From positions 5,647,001-5,711,000 of the forward strand of contig OX637332.1 in NCBI GenBank assembly GCA_951799405.1: 64,000 bases of DNA. Direction: 5' to 3'. The translations under genes were made by a program, and so were the position numbers. The notes beneath the pieces are model-generated. The model did no database searches and was not told where the DNA came from. It saw only the letters and a program-made list of their open reading frames with translations. Numbering within the stretch: position 1 is the stretch's first letter; every line of letters starts with the position of its first letter. This stretch comes from Agapetus fuscipes. Its lineage: Eukaryota; Arthropoda; Insecta; Trichoptera; Glossosomatidae. This document shows positions 44,851-56,045 of the stretch, in pieces.

Positions 44851-45304
44851 CAAAATTTATATAATGTCTAAAACTATTAATATAATGTCTCTGATCCGAG
44901 AAATATATACAACAGAATGAAGTGCGAAAGCCATCAAGGTGTATTGTTTTTCACAAGTATTGTTTTTTATTATCATCAACCCTCTCCGTTCTGCGCCCTA
45001 AATGATATAATCAAAATAACAAATTCAGTTAAGATTTTCTCAAAGGGAGACCGTGAAAGGGTCTGGGATAATTTTGATACAGCAAATAATAATCAAAATG
45101 AACCGGCCGGGAGTATTTTTAATTAAAACAATATAAATTTCAATCAACGAATTATACCATTGGGTGGTAGGTAATAATTATAATGGGCCAAAGCAGTCCT
45201 TCTGTTGTATAATTATTGTTGTCGCAGGGTCATCCAAAATAAATCCCTGAAATATGAAATCCCGTTTCTTAGTTACATTTTCTTGAACCGGACTTAATTT
45301 TACT
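44851..45304. other. Unrecognised stretch
   Basis: No domain in the 69-codon frame at 44917. Confidence 0.4.
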
Positions 45305-45480
45305 GTAAATATCTATCTATCTATTATCTATAATATAAGTTGCAAAAAAATATTACATTTAAGATTTATACTAATGCATTCCTACAAGCAGACACGTATG
45401 AGTTCGCGCTTAACTTTTGATTTGATAATATGAATCTTAAATGTAATACATCGTTGCAACTTATATTACATTATATATAC
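45305..45480. mobile_element. Two repeat A 3' ends head to head
   Basis: 45305-45415 is the minus-strand 3' part (TCTATAATATAAGTTGCAAA to GAGTTCGCGCTTA). 45435-45470 is a plus-strand 3' end (ATATGAATCTTAAATGTAAT, TGCAACTTATATTA). Together they can fold back. Confidence 0.7.
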
Positions 45481-46359
45481 ATATTTGTATACATAATGAA
45501 AAAACGTTTGTACTAATTGATGTCGTAAAATCATAACTGAAGTGAAAGAAAAATAATCCTCTGAAAGATTTACAACTCATTTTTCTATGACTCAAATAAA
45601 TCCTCAATCGCTTTGTTTTGGGATATATTTTCAAACAAAATAATTTTTAATAGATGAAATGAAATAATGAAATGAAAATGAAATCAACAGGAACAACAGA
45701 AACAACACGTAAATCCTGACATCAAGTGAAATAGCTAGCGAAAGACCGACCTCCTGATTTGTAAGAATAATAACATACTCTTGCCGTGTGCGACTCTTTG
45801 AAAAAAAAACCCCGACCAAAAGTTGCACTCCAGAAACATTGCTTGCATTTTTTAACATGAACTAAATTTTTCATTTTACTTACTAACTATGAAATTCTCA
45901 AAAAAAATGGGATTTCATTTCAATACAGGGATCCTGCCTCTCAGCGTGGCAACCCTAAATCCCATTTAATAACCCTCACCTTATTTATGATATTATTCAG
46001 TTATGTGAGCAAGGAAAACAGAATGGGGCCTTGAAGAATAGGCCCGGGGTAGGTGGCTCCCCTAATCTTGACAAAGGGGTACACGGCGGGGGGGAGGGGA
46101 GGGTGACGCGAACCAAGAAAGGGGTACACTTTGTCCTCGAGGGAAACTAGCACCCCCCCCCCCCACCCACCCAACAACCCCACCCCCAAAGTAGTTTTAC
46201 TCTCCTCAAACTGAGATGATATTATTTCGATACAATCTGTGATATTTTAGCAAAGACCTCAACTATGTATTTTAATTATTATTATTTTATTGTGAAAAAA
46301 GTAGGTTGGTGCTTGAACCTAAACGATTATGAGGTCGAGTATAGAACCTGAAATTTTTG
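45481..46359. other. Unrecognised, with G- and C-runs
   Basis: 46086-46110 is G-rich (CGGGGGGGAGGGGAGGG) and 46150-46165 is a C run, a possible hairpin or G-quadruplex. A frame through it is low-complexity. Confidence 0.5.
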
Positions 46360-46548
46360 TGGGCAAAACGCAACTAAGCCACACATATAATGTAACTTCT
46401 TGTCGCGTTATCACCAAAGGGTTTCGCATGTGGCAAGTAGAACCTATTTATTTTTACAGGGGGGCTGGCCTTCTGCCAACAACTTCAATTGAAATGGGGG
46501 TTTCCTAGCTCCCGAGGACGCGTTAACCTTGCCGGCATTTTATTTTGG
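46360..46548 (-). mobile_element. SB1 SINE, 3' half
   Basis: AAACGCAACTAAGCCACACA to TTAACCTTGCCGGCATTTTA. Confidence 0.8.
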
Positions 46549-46552
46549 GGTT

Positions 46553-46790
46553 TTAATTTCCTTCTTTTATAGGTTGGTATGAGGATAATCACCCATGCTG
46601 TAAAAAATGTTTCACTTTGCCAATGTCACCTATGTTCCAAGGAAGGTCGGCAAAACTCGCAGGGCGTATGTTAGTACACATGCAGCATCTGTAAGCCCGA
46701 ACTTTCACGTGTCTGTTTGTGGGCACGCATTTAATATGTATTTTAAATGTTTATATATTTTTGAATGTAAAATCATAGATTATTATACTT
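46553..46790 (+). mobile_element. Repeat A, internal deletion
   Basis: TATAGGTTGGTATGAGGATA to TTAAATGTTTATATATTTTT; the TTTGAGGTTTGGATTTT box is missing. Confidence 0.85.
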
Positions 46791-47185
46791 TTTTCGAGAG
46801 CGCGCATAATATAAAACAAAAAACAAGCTTCTGAGAATAAAATTTTGTAGGGAGATCTTTTGGGAAGCACTATAAAGAGTCATAGATATCTCCGGAGTGG
46901 CAGTGCAGTTTACTTTCAGAGTAAAGAATCACCTCGGCTGGGAGGCCCTCTCATTTTTAAATTGATTTTTGCTCACAGAATGCATCTCCAGACAGCCACA
47001 TTGTTCTTTATCATAACCCCACCAACCTCTGTACAATAATAAATCATTCAAATTGACTCGGAACATTTTTGTGTTCAAATGGGCATGATTTTTTTCTCGG
47101 CGAGCAAACGTCAGTCTTGTATGGGACTGCCGTACTTTATCGTCATTATAATTTCGATAGCCCTAGATGGGCCATGGCTGAATCC
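46791..47185. other. Unrecognised stretch
   Basis: No supported feature. Confidence 0.4.
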
Positions 47186-47346
47186 AAAAGCGCTAACCTG
47201 ATAAATTCCTTACGATCTTAATGCGACGGTCCAAAAATAAGGTGAATTGTGATTTTTTTTATCTATCGAGTTCTTTCGTAAGCGCTAGCAAGCTTCGTTT
47301 TGAATTGATATCCAAAATCTAAGGAATTTAGCAGAATGGCGCTTTA
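47186..47346. mobile_element. MITE-3, intact
   Basis: About 160 bp with TIRs AAAGCGCTAACCTGATAAAT and, reversed, AAAGCGCCATTCTGCTAAAT. The inside matches the split copy at 16216-16859. Confidence 0.75.
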
Positions 47347-48254
47347 GGATTTTCCTTCACTCTCGCCTGTCCATCGCCTTTGTTGTCCAGCCACGTACAT
47401 ATCTCTGCTTTCGCTGCATCTTTTGTTTGTCTTTTCCTCAGTAACCCGGCCGGGTGATGACACAATTTCGTTTCTGTCAATTCACGTGCTGACGTCATTC
47501 CGTAAGGACCTCATATACTGAACAAGACGTCTTTGATATTTTGATCAGTAAAAATGGTATATTCAAAAAGACACAGTACCTACAACAAGACCAGTACCTA
47601 CCTTCTATCAAAATAAAAAAAAAACAAAAATGGAGTTACTTTGTTATGTAGCTCAATCCACGCCCCCATATTTGTCGTACAATTTGGTACGTACTCTCAT
47701 TTACGTGGTATATATTGTTTTTTTTTCAAATTCGAAAATTTAACTCACATCTTTACACCAGTTTTTAATACATCAAAATATTTTTTAACGACTTTGGATC
47801 GTTGTTTAGTTGTTCATCCAAGCATTCAGAACTTAACTGCATACTTTGTTCCAACTTGAATATTTTGGTACTTAAAGTGTCATTCAAAAATGGTTTATCC
47901 ACAGCTAATCAATGGATTATTGTATTTTTGCACGGAAAATTCACGCTTAGTGGCGGTTGAGCCATAGATTTGCTGTGTGTGAATAACCACGTTGTTTCAT
48001 CAACCACAATATATAATAACTTGTGGATTTTTCTTGATTTAAGCGGAAAGAGAGCATTAGTTCATATTATAAAAAACTAGGGCGAGTACTACAATGAAGG
48101 AAAAGCTAAATCAATAAAGAGGAAACAAAGAATCAAAAGTAATTTTCATATTGTGGATAATAAATGGTAGCACATTACATAAACCTACTGAATACATTTG
48201 TTTTAAATATACGAGTACAACTGCGAGATTGTGAACTACATAATATTATGTAAA
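47347..48254. other. Unrecognised stretch
   Basis: 47380-47520 is GC-richer and single-copy. No gene recognised. Confidence 0.4.
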
Positions 48255-48598
48255 CGCAAAAAAAAAAAAACGCAACTAAGCTACATATATAGCGTAACTT
48301 CTTGCCGCGTTATCCCCGAAGGGGTCGCATGTGGCGAGTTGAACCTATTTATTTTTACAGGTAAGGGGGCCGGCCTTACGCAAACCACTTCAGTTGAAGT
48401 GGAGGTTTCCCAGCTCCCGAGAATGCTGGTACTCATTTCTTGTGAAGGCTGAGTAAACCTTGCCGGTATTTTATTTTAGGGTTTGAAATAAACACCGAAA
48501 CGGGAAATCATTTCTGACACCCTCGGTGGGATTCGAACCCGATCTTTCGGCATGGAATGCAAGCACTCTACCACCTGAGCTATTGACCGGACTAATGT
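48255..48598 (-). mobile_element. SB1 SINE, full length
   Basis: Best SB1 copy. Minus strand: tRNA-like head with A box (ATAGCTCAGGTGGTAGAG, about 48567-48583) and B box (GGTTCGAATCC, 48529-48539). The body contains AAATGATTTCCCG and GGCCGGCCCCCTTACC, and a 3' end ATAGCGCAACTT-like then GTAGCTTAGTTGCG with an A/T run. About 345 bp. Confidence 0.9.
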
Positions 48599-49084
48599 AA
48601 TTCTGAATTATACAAAAAAAAAACAATGCATTCAAATTACTATTATAACCATGGAGTTATATTAAAATCGATGATTATAACTGTATTTTTCTGCACTCAG
48701 TTTTGCAATTTTACTTATAGTTTAAATATTGTATTAACAACCAGAAAAAGCTTATGTACGTAAGTCATGTTATGAGGGTTGAAATATACTGCCTTCTCCA
48801 TCATATCATACAGGCCACAGGGTTAGATTGAGGGGTGGAGAATTCAAGGACGCCGAAGGGCATCGTGGCTGAAAAACCGACGATAGCTGCTTGGCAAAAG
48901 CACAAAGTTTCCACTTCGAGCCGCAGTATCTATTTTACATATTATTCTAGAATTTCCTCAGAAGTGGTAATGAAAAACCAAGAAACGTGGATGTGATTCG
49001 GTCAATAAAATCCGTCAAACTGCAATAGCAGGATCTCATTCAGCAAATAGATTGACATATCAGACGAAAAATCGGCATTCACAT
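48599..49084. other. Unrecognised stretch
   Basis: 48820-48900 is GC-richer. No feature supported. Confidence 0.4.
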
Positions 49085-49797
49085 GTATGAAAAAGGTTAT
49101 GACTCTGGATGAAATGAAAGAAGTATGCAAGGACAGGAAGAAGTGGCGGCTAATCTGCAATGCTGATTTGTAATGTTAGTTTATTAGTTTGCTACATTTT
49201 TTAGATTAGATTTTTTTTTACTTTTTTGAATAGATTTATTTTTAAGGTTTTGTTGTTGTTTTTTTTTTTATACTTAAATGTTATTTATTACACGTATTCC
49301 TTGACTTATAGGTTGGTATGAGGCTGACGTATGAAAAAGGTTATGACTCTGGATGAAATGAAAGAAGTATGCAAGGACAGGAAGAAGTGGCGGCTAATCT
49401 GCAATGCTGATTTGTAATGTTAGTTTATTAGTTTGCTACATTTTTTAGATTAGATTTTTTTTTACTTTTTTGAATAGATTTATTTTTAAGGTTTTGTTGT
49501 TGTTTTTTTTTTTATACTTAAATGTTATTTATTACACGTATTCCTTGACTTATAGGTTGGTATGAGGCTGACCACCCATACTGTAAAAAATGGTTCACTT
49601 TGCCAATGTCACCCCTGTTTCAGGGAATGTCGGCAAGAGTTGCAGGACTTATGTTCATTTGAGGTTTGGATTTTATTTGTAAGTACACAATCAGCATTTG
49701 TAAGCGCGAACTACAAGTTTTTGTTTGTGGGCATACATCTGAGAGCTTTGAATGAATATATCCTTGCAACTTAGATTATAGATTATAGATAGACATG
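49085..49797 (+). mobile_element. LINE-2 3' end, duplicated, with repeat A
   Basis: Each unit encodes MKKVMTLDEMKEVCKDRKKW, then RLICNADL and a stop, followed by untranslated text. Units 49085-49328 and 49329-49572 look identical (244 bp). The first ends 35-40 bp into repeat A; the second runs on into a full repeat A (49536-49797). Confidence 0.9.
49329..49572. repeat. Second unit of 244-bp identical tandem duplication
   Basis: The boundary word GAGGCTGAC joins directly to GTATGAAAAAGG at 49328/49329. The LINE-2 end at 54241 has no such duplication. Confidence 0.9.
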
Positions 49798-49844
49798 CTG
49801 CAGGTAGAGATATATAAGAGACTTAAAGCAGTAAATGAACAAAA

Positions 49845-49937
49845 AATTAGCAACTCGCTGAAACAGGAGTGGCATTGGCATGAAATTGTATTTTTTACAG
49901 CGCGAAAGATCAAACTTACACCAACTTATATGTAAAA
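49845..49937 (-). mobile_element. Repeat A 5' scrap
   Basis: CGCTGAAACAGGAGTGGCAT and CTTACACCAACTTATATGT. Confidence 0.65.
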
Positions 49938-50607
49938 GAACGAATGCAATTTTATCTCCCATATCTTATAACTACAATGTCGTCACATGACCGTTCTACT
50001 AGAAAAAGTGCAAACTATTTTTTTTTATTGGTTGTTAAAAATGAAGTCACATACAAGTGTGTGATGTTTGTCCGTCGGGACAAAAGTTACAAATTCCAAT
50101 TTTTTCTAAGTTCATATATTTTTCTTTTTCGTATTAAAGTATCAGTAAAAACGCTAGTAAACTGTACTAGAATGTTTTTTTTTTGCTGTAGTACGTACTC
50201 ACAAAAATATCGCATTGAAAATACTTATTTTTATGGATAAAGACCAGCCCTACTACACCAACCACTTCACTTGAACTTATTATCATCTTTTGATTTAAAG
50301 TTATTATTTTAGTAAACCTCTCTGGAACTATGCATTGGGCTTGAAACAAGCAAAATCTTGTCTTTGATTGGTTGGCAATTTAAGAATAGATTTGTTTTCG
50401 CACGGTGCGCATCTGAAAGAGAGAAAGAAAAATCACTTTTTTTCATATAAAACTATCGAAGATTTCGTTAAATTTCCTTTGACTGCAAATGATCACTGTT
50501 TTCCAATTTTTTTCCTAAAAACTATTTACTTTTTCCCATCGAGACGATCGTTTCAGCGACTGCCACCTCCAGTCTATAATAAAATTAGAAACGGGGATCG
50601 GGCGTGT
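49938..50607. other. Unrecognised stretch
   Basis: Frames at 49944-50240 and 50368-50700 are AT-biased and lack domains. Confidence 0.4.
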
Positions 50608-51360
50608 GTGGGTGACAGGATAGAACGCTACTGTGACAAAACGAAACATGACAGAACGACACATGATAGAACAACATTACAAAACATCACTATAACATAA
50701 TAACACAGAAAATTTATTACTATGACAGTGTTTTTTATGTGCCGTTTATGGTATATTCTGTGTGTGATGTTTTGTCATGTCATGATTTGTCTTGTGATGT
50801 TTGTCATTGTGATATACTTTCCTGAGATGATTTTTTATGGTGATGTTTTGTCATGGTAGTTTTTTGACATTGTGATGTTCTGTCATGTGTCATTTTATCA
50901 TGTGTCGTATTGTCATGTGTCGTTATGTCATGTGTTGTTCTAACATATGTCGTTACGTCATGAGTCGTTCTGTCGCGTTTCATTATGTCATTTGTGTTGT
51001 TCTGTCATGTCGTTACGTCATGTGTCATTCTGCCATGTGTCGTTCTGTCATGTGTCGTGATGTCACGTGTTGTAATGCCATATTGCTCCCCTAGTTCTTG
51101 ATTGCCGTATAGACCAATTCTGTCAAACGTGACTTTTTAATGCAGCTGTCTTTAAGAATAAAATTCTACACAATCTGAGCTAAGAAAAAACGTAAAACTC
51201 GATAAGGTGAGAGTTTTTTTAAATATTTTTTAAATCAATTTCCTGTTTTCATAAGACACAAACATTGCTCATGTAAATTTAGCTGAATGGTCTATACGGC
51301 AAACAAGAACTAAGGCAGCAATATATCGTTCTGTCACGTGTCGTTTTGTCATGTCGCACG
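50608..51360. mobile_element. Foldback element with minisatellite arms, second copy
   Basis: The left arm 50608-50712 (ACATGACAGAACGACACATG) and right arm 50727-51080 (many TGTCATGTGTCGTTCTGTC-like units) are inverse to each other. The right arm resumes at 51325-51355 after a nested MITE-1. Related text (GTGTCATTTTTTCACTGTGT) at 51604-51640 may be its true right end, with 51361-51600 as further insert. Frames through the arm (50885-51094) are repeat artefacts. Confidence 0.8.
51083..51321 (+). mobile_element. MITE-1 nested in foldback arm
   Basis: TTGCTCCCCTAGTTCTTG to ACAAGAACTAAGGCAGCA. The foldback repeat continues on both sides. Confidence 0.9.
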
Positions 51361-51739
51361 TTTAATAATAAAGAGCAATAACTCAAAAAATAAGAATGTT
51401 GGGAAATCACGTTTGAAGTTCAGACAACCAATACAACTTGTATGGGATGAAAAAGGCGACCGATGTTTTATCTCGGTCATATTCGTCCAAATTTAACGGC
51501 TGTCGCATTCTACCTATTTTTCTCGCATTATTCTTGCGTTTTATTACAAAATCTCGATTTTCTCAATTTTCGAGCTATTTCTCTTTATTATTAAACATGC
51601 GATGTGTCATTTTTTCACTGTGTCGGTCTAACATGGAGCGGGCGTGTGTTGGGTTGGCGCTCACATTGTGAGAAAACCAGCCGGGCCCGCATAAAGAGTG
51701 AATGCAAGGTGAGGCCGTCTTATCGGCGCGAAATGTGTT

Positions 51740-52320
51740 TCGGGAATCGTGAACCTTCCGGGGCGCTCTACAGGGTGGTCGAGGAAAAAATCAACACTTC
51801 TATTTCAAGACTTTCTCGTCCACGAAGGAATCCGCATGCGGCGGGGTCACGCAAGATGTGCGTCACATACTGTGGGACTGCCCGCTGCGACATTCTGATC
51901 GGAATGCATTTTTACAGCGGTCAGCCTGGGCATATATCCCATAGGTTAAGCAAACTTCGTGTCCACAAGAGATAACTCGCTGCGTTAGTTCTTGTTTACC
52001 GTATAGACCATTAAGCTAATTTTAAATGAACAATGTTTGCATGTGTACTGAACCAATGTGTCTTATGAAAACAGGAAATTAATTTAGAAAATATTTAAAA
52101 CAACTCTCACATTATCGAGTTTTACGGTTTTTCTTTGCTCAGACTGTGTAGAATTTGATTTTTAAGACAACTGCATTAAAAAGTCGTATCAGAATTGATC
52201 TATACGGCAAACAAGAACTGGGGGAGCGAACTACCGCCTTCAGGCGTTTTTGCGCCTCCTACGTGAACCCCGGACTGGATCTCCTCCCAGTTGGTTGAGG
52301 ACGCCATCAGCACATCTTTT
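51740..52320 (+). pseudogene. LINE or RNase H-type C-terminal remnant, split by MITE-1
   Basis: Frame at 51835-51945 reads ACGGVTQDVRHILWDCPLRH, then SDRNAFLQRSAWAYIP. The H-I-L-W-D-C-P block is the typical zinc-knuckle end of R1/Jockey-type LINE proteins. After the MITE (51976-52229) the text LQAFLRLLREPRT may continue it. No RT or endonuclease domain is present. Confidence 0.55.
51976..52229 (-). mobile_element. MITE-1, full length
   Basis: TCGCTGCGTTAGTTCTTG to AACAAGAACTGGGGGAGCGA, in reverse orientation to the copy at 51083. Confidence 0.9.
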
Positions 52321-53239
52321 GTGATTGGCACGAAGTAGTAAGAAGCGCATCTCAATCACATTGCGCCGAGTCAGTAACTTCTGTTTTCTCTATCTACATC
52401 TCTACATTTTTGGAATGAGAAAAAAAACGGATGTTACTGACCATGGAAAGAAAAGAACGATTTTCTCTACGCTTCGTCAGAGTCATATCCGACGTCTTCA
52501 GGAGGCGTGTGTCTTCTACGAAGAAGAATCACAAACAACAGTTGAAAATCTGAATAATACTATTTTGACCGGCCCTTTGGTGAGATATTTCAGCGTCACC
52601 GTGTGCCAGAATCGTATTATATTGCGGCTGCAAACTCTCGCTCCATGTGGAGTCACGCGCGACGGATTTGAAAGGATCTACGAGAGGGGTGTGTGAAGGT
52701 GTGAAGAGGGAAGATTCGGCGGGGGGAGGGTGAAGAGAACAGGGAGTAGGCAGAATGACATCACTCCCACTATTATATGAGCGCCACCAAACAGGACCGT
52801 GCGCCATTCAATTATCTGCGCATCAAGATAACCATGTGTTGTGTGCGCTATTTTAAAGTAAGCTTGTAGAATACGGTTCAAAAATTTGTGAAACAGAATG
52901 CTGTTTACACATATTTTGCTAAATTTGCTACATTTGCTGTCTGGTCTATGATGATGATGATGATCGGTTTACAATGTACTGATTACTTTTATAGGCCTAG
53001 ATTATCGACTTCACGTCACAATGATTCAAGCGTCTCTGACTTCTGTACCATTGCGGCTCGTTTATATAGGTATAAAAGAGACGATTCTTGCTTGTTCTAG
53101 ATTATTCCACATACTTCTATAATGGATTTTTCGAAGCAACGTCAGATTGTTCGACACACAATCATCGTGCTTAGACGCACGTACCTAGATATGTACATGT
53201 ATACACAAACTCATTTTTCGTAACAGGATGTAAGTATAG
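52321..53239. other. Unrecognised stretch
   Basis: A 123-codon frame at 52325-52696 has no recognised domain (its start KKRISITLRRVSNF is basic). Purine-rich text at 52685-52745 is similar in style to 31765-31905 but not clearly homologous. Confidence 0.35.
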
Positions 53240-53722
53240 TGGAATAAACACAACTAAGCTACACATATAGTGTAAATTCTTGCCTGCGTTGTCGCATGTG
53301 GCGATTCGAGACCTATTTATTTTTACGGGTAAGGGGGCCGGCCTCACACCAACCACTTTCAGTTGAAGTTTCCAGCTCCCGGGGGGGCTGGTTCTCATTT
53401 CTTGTAAAGGCTGAGTAAACCTTGAGATCGAACACTTGCTCTCGGCATGGAATGCAAGCATTCTACCAATTTAGTTATCGACCTTTTTAAGAGCTTGTTC
53501 GTCGTCGCTCCAAAGCGCCAATTCTCAAACCCATTTGCTGTAAAGCTGGATGAACTTTTGGTGACCGGTCATTGGTAAAGGTGTATGATTTTTTCAACCC
53601 AGGGAGAGCAAATTTGAAAATAGAAATAGTATATTTTTTGTGCTCCGCCGGGATTCGAACCCACAACCTTCCATTCAGAGTCCGAAGTGTTACCACTGAT
53701 TTATGGACCGGTCTTCATTTAA
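53240..53722 (-). mobile_element. Dimeric SINE (SB2 joined to SB1), second copy
   Basis: The same order and junction as at 2525-3030: SB2 head near 53720, SB1 head near 53480, end at TACACATATAGTGTAAATTC. The junction words (CTTTTTAAGAGCTTGTTCGT against CTTTTTACGAGCTTGATCGT) match, so the fusion is inherited rather than accidental. Confidence 0.9.
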
Positions 53723-54104
53723 TAAAGATTTTTTTTTTTATGTGGAATGCAGTTCACACTCTTGTGGAAGTAGATGAATGCTTTGGAATGTCTTTCACAA
53801 ATTAGTGAAGTGGGGTACGGTTCACACATTTGAAGTGGAATGCGTCTGACTATTTCATGGCATTTGATACACTCCAATCTAAATGCCAGTTACAGAGAAT
53901 TTCCAGATTTTTTTAACAAAACATTCCCCATTTATCTCTCTCACTCGTGAGCAAATTAAAGTGAATTTGAAATACAAGAAAGTGAAAAAATAAGTTTATA
54001 AATTTGAGAATAGAAATAATTAAAGAAAAGTCATTTTGTGGAATGTATTTAGAAGCAGGAATTTAAAATTACTAACCGAAAAAATACATCCTGTTTTCAT
54101 ATCT
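53723..54104. other. Unrecognised AT-rich stretch
   Basis: No supported feature. Confidence 0.4.
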
Positions 54105-54180
54105 AAAATCTATGATCTATGTTTGAAAATATGTTTTTACATTTAAGATCTATATTCAATGCATGTCCCAAAAGCAGTTC
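54105..54180 (-). mobile_element. Repeat A 3' scrap
   Basis: AAAATCTATGATCTATGTTT to AATGCATGTCCCAAAAGCAG. Confidence 0.65.
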
Positions 54181-54240
54181 CAAAATTCATTTTATTTTCA
54201 ATATTATTTTCTGCATTTAATTTTTTTTTGTTTTTTTCCT

Positions 54241-54842
54241 TTAGAAAGACTGACGAAGAAAGTGTATGCTGCAAGAATTGATGGATGTCGTGGAAGAGGA
54301 AGACCGAGAAAGGTATGGATGGACCAAATTTTCGAAATAGCGAGTGAATGGGATATCCAGAGTCATAATAAAAGAAGAGCTTGTGAAAGAAAAGGTTATG
54401 ACTCTGGATGAAATAAAAGAAGTATGCAAGGACAGGAAGAAGTGGCGGCTAATCTGCAATGCTGATTTGTAATGTTGGTTTATTAGTTTGCTACATTTTT
54501 TGCATAAGAAATTTTTGACTTTTTTTGTATAGATTTATTTTGAAGATTTTGTTGTTTTTTTATACTTAAATGTTATTTATTACTCGTATTCCTTGACTTA
54601 TAGGTTGGTATGAGGCTGACCACCCATACTGTAAAAAATGATTCACTTGGCCAATGTCACCCCTGTTTCAGGGAATGTCGGCAAGAGTTGCAGGGCTTAT
54701 GTTCATTTGAGGTTTGGATTTTATTTGTAAGTACACAATCAGCATTTGTAAGCGCGAACTACACGTGTTTGTTTGTGGGCATACATCTGAGAGCTTTGAA
54801 TGAATATATCCTTGCAACTTAGATTATAGATTATAGATTATT
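54241..54842 (+). mobile_element. LINE-2 3' end with full repeat A
   Basis: ERLTKKVYAARIDGCRGRGR, PRKVWMDQIFEIASEWDIQS, then after one frameshift KVMTLDEIKEVCKDRKKWRL and a stop. The untranslated region runs to 54588, then repeat A to 54842. The best-preserved LINE-2 tail in the window, though catalytic regions are absent. Confidence 0.9.
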
Positions 54843-54928
54843 ATAGTATATTGAACTTTTTTATGCTATTTTTGTACTTTTAGTTTCAACCAATTTAATA
54901 AAAATCTAGTAATGTTAATTTACGGTTT

Positions 54929-55656
54929 ACTGTAACTGTAACTGTAACTCTGTCGCCATTCCGCTAGGGGTGGCCAGAGCCTCTGCAGAGTTGCCTCCAT
55001 TTTTTCCTATCCTTACATATCTCTTTCAATTCATTCATATCCATCACCTTTTTCATGCATTTTCTTCTTTTACGCTCACTTTGTATATCCCATTCTTTCA
55101 CAATCTCCTCAATCTGATCACTCCATACTTTTCTCGGTCGTCCCTTCCCTCTTTTTCCTTTCACACTTTCTTTGTATACATACTTTGTCAGTCTATCATC
55201 ATTCATTCTTTCCACATGCCCAAACCATCTCATCACATTCTTTTGTACCTTAACTTTCACATCCTCTTTCAAATTACATTCTTTTTTTACCCATTCATTC
55301 CTAACTCTATCCCTCAGAGTTTTTCCTGTCATGCTTCTCAAATGCTTCATTTCCACCGTACATACTTTACTCATTTCGCTATCGTTCACTGTCCATGCTT
55401 CACTTCCATACATCAAAGTCGGTAACAATATGCCATTGTGTACCTCCATTCTCAGATCCATCGTCAATCGCTTGTTCTTTGCTATTCTTCCTGTTGCACC
55501 GACCACTTGCTTGCCCTTACACATCCTATTCTCAAGTTCTCTTGTCATCTTTCCATTCTTCTCAAACATACTTCCCAAGTATCTAAATTCATCCACAATT
55601 TCAACTTTCGTACCATTCAACATAAACGTGAATTCTTCATTTTCATCCGTTCTGTC
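54929..55656 (-). mobile_element. LINE-1, 5'-truncated insertion
   Basis: Extends from near 55656, where the upstream frame breaks after DRTDENEEFTF, to a (TTACAG)n tail at 54929-54948. It covers the protein C-terminus and a very short 3' end. Confidence 0.9.
54964..55623 (-). pseudogene. LINE-1 reverse-transcriptase C-terminal region, open
   Basis: The longest open frame in the window, 219 codons from the first ATG; the same frame opens about 12 codons upstream. Blocks in order: VDEFRYLGSMFEKNG (the conserved FxYLG segment that follows the RT palm), LMYGSEAWTVNDSEM (YGSEAW thumb block), RWFGHVERMNDDRLTK (W-x-GH-V-x-R), GKGRPRKVWSDQIEEI, and ending RGSGHP. This organisation is that of APE-type non-LTR retrotransposons, near the RTE group. 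Endonuclease and the YADD catalytic centre lie upstream and are missing, so it is an insertion fragment. It has no stop or frameshift, so it is relatively young. Confidence 0.9.
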
Positions 55657-55721
55657 AAAAATCAGTTATTTTATTTAATATAAAGTTTTTATAAAAGTAA
55701 AGTATCAGCTGTTGTCACATC

Positions 55722-55985
55722 AATAGCTCAGTTGATAGAATGATACCGTTCAAACCCAGAGGGCTCGGGTTTGATTCCTACCGAGGGTGTCAGCAATAAT
55801 TTCCCGTTATGATGTTGACTTCAATCCGAAAGTAATAGTACCGGCAAGGCTTACTCAAATGTCACAACAAATGAAAACCTGCTATCACTTCAAGTTAATC
55901 GGTTAACGTAAGGACGGTCCCTTAACCTGTAAAAAAAAATGCTCCACTCGCTTTGAGTTTTAAGTTGCGCTATGTATGCAGCCTC
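55722..55985 (+). mobile_element. SB1 SINE, nearly full
   Basis: Head AATAGCTCAGTTGATAGAAT and GGGTTTGATTCCTACCGAGG, body TGTCAGCAATAATTTCCCG, end TTTTAAGTTGCGCTATGTAT. Confidence 0.85.
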
Positions 55986-56045
55986 ATTTGGAGTATTGCT
56001 TAGCATCAAAAGTGAATCTTAATTTTATATGAGTATTATTGTTAT

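Noticed and set aside
48525..48598. Possible minus-strand tRNA gene
   Set aside because: Same reasoning: it is the head of a full SB1 SINE with body and tail.
50740..51080. CRISPR-like direct repeats
   Set aside because: Units are short, degenerate and without spacers; eukaryotic minisatellite context.
50885..51094. Open frame with repeated CR-x-V-M-C-like residues
   Set aside because: Produced by translating the TGTCATGTGTCGTT minisatellite of a foldback arm.
52325..52696. 123-codon frame as a gene
   Set aside because: No domain, no conserved start context, and it lies next to LINE and MITE debris.
54970..55683. Long plus-strand frames up to 168 codons
   Set aside because: Antisense shadows of the LINE-1 protein region.
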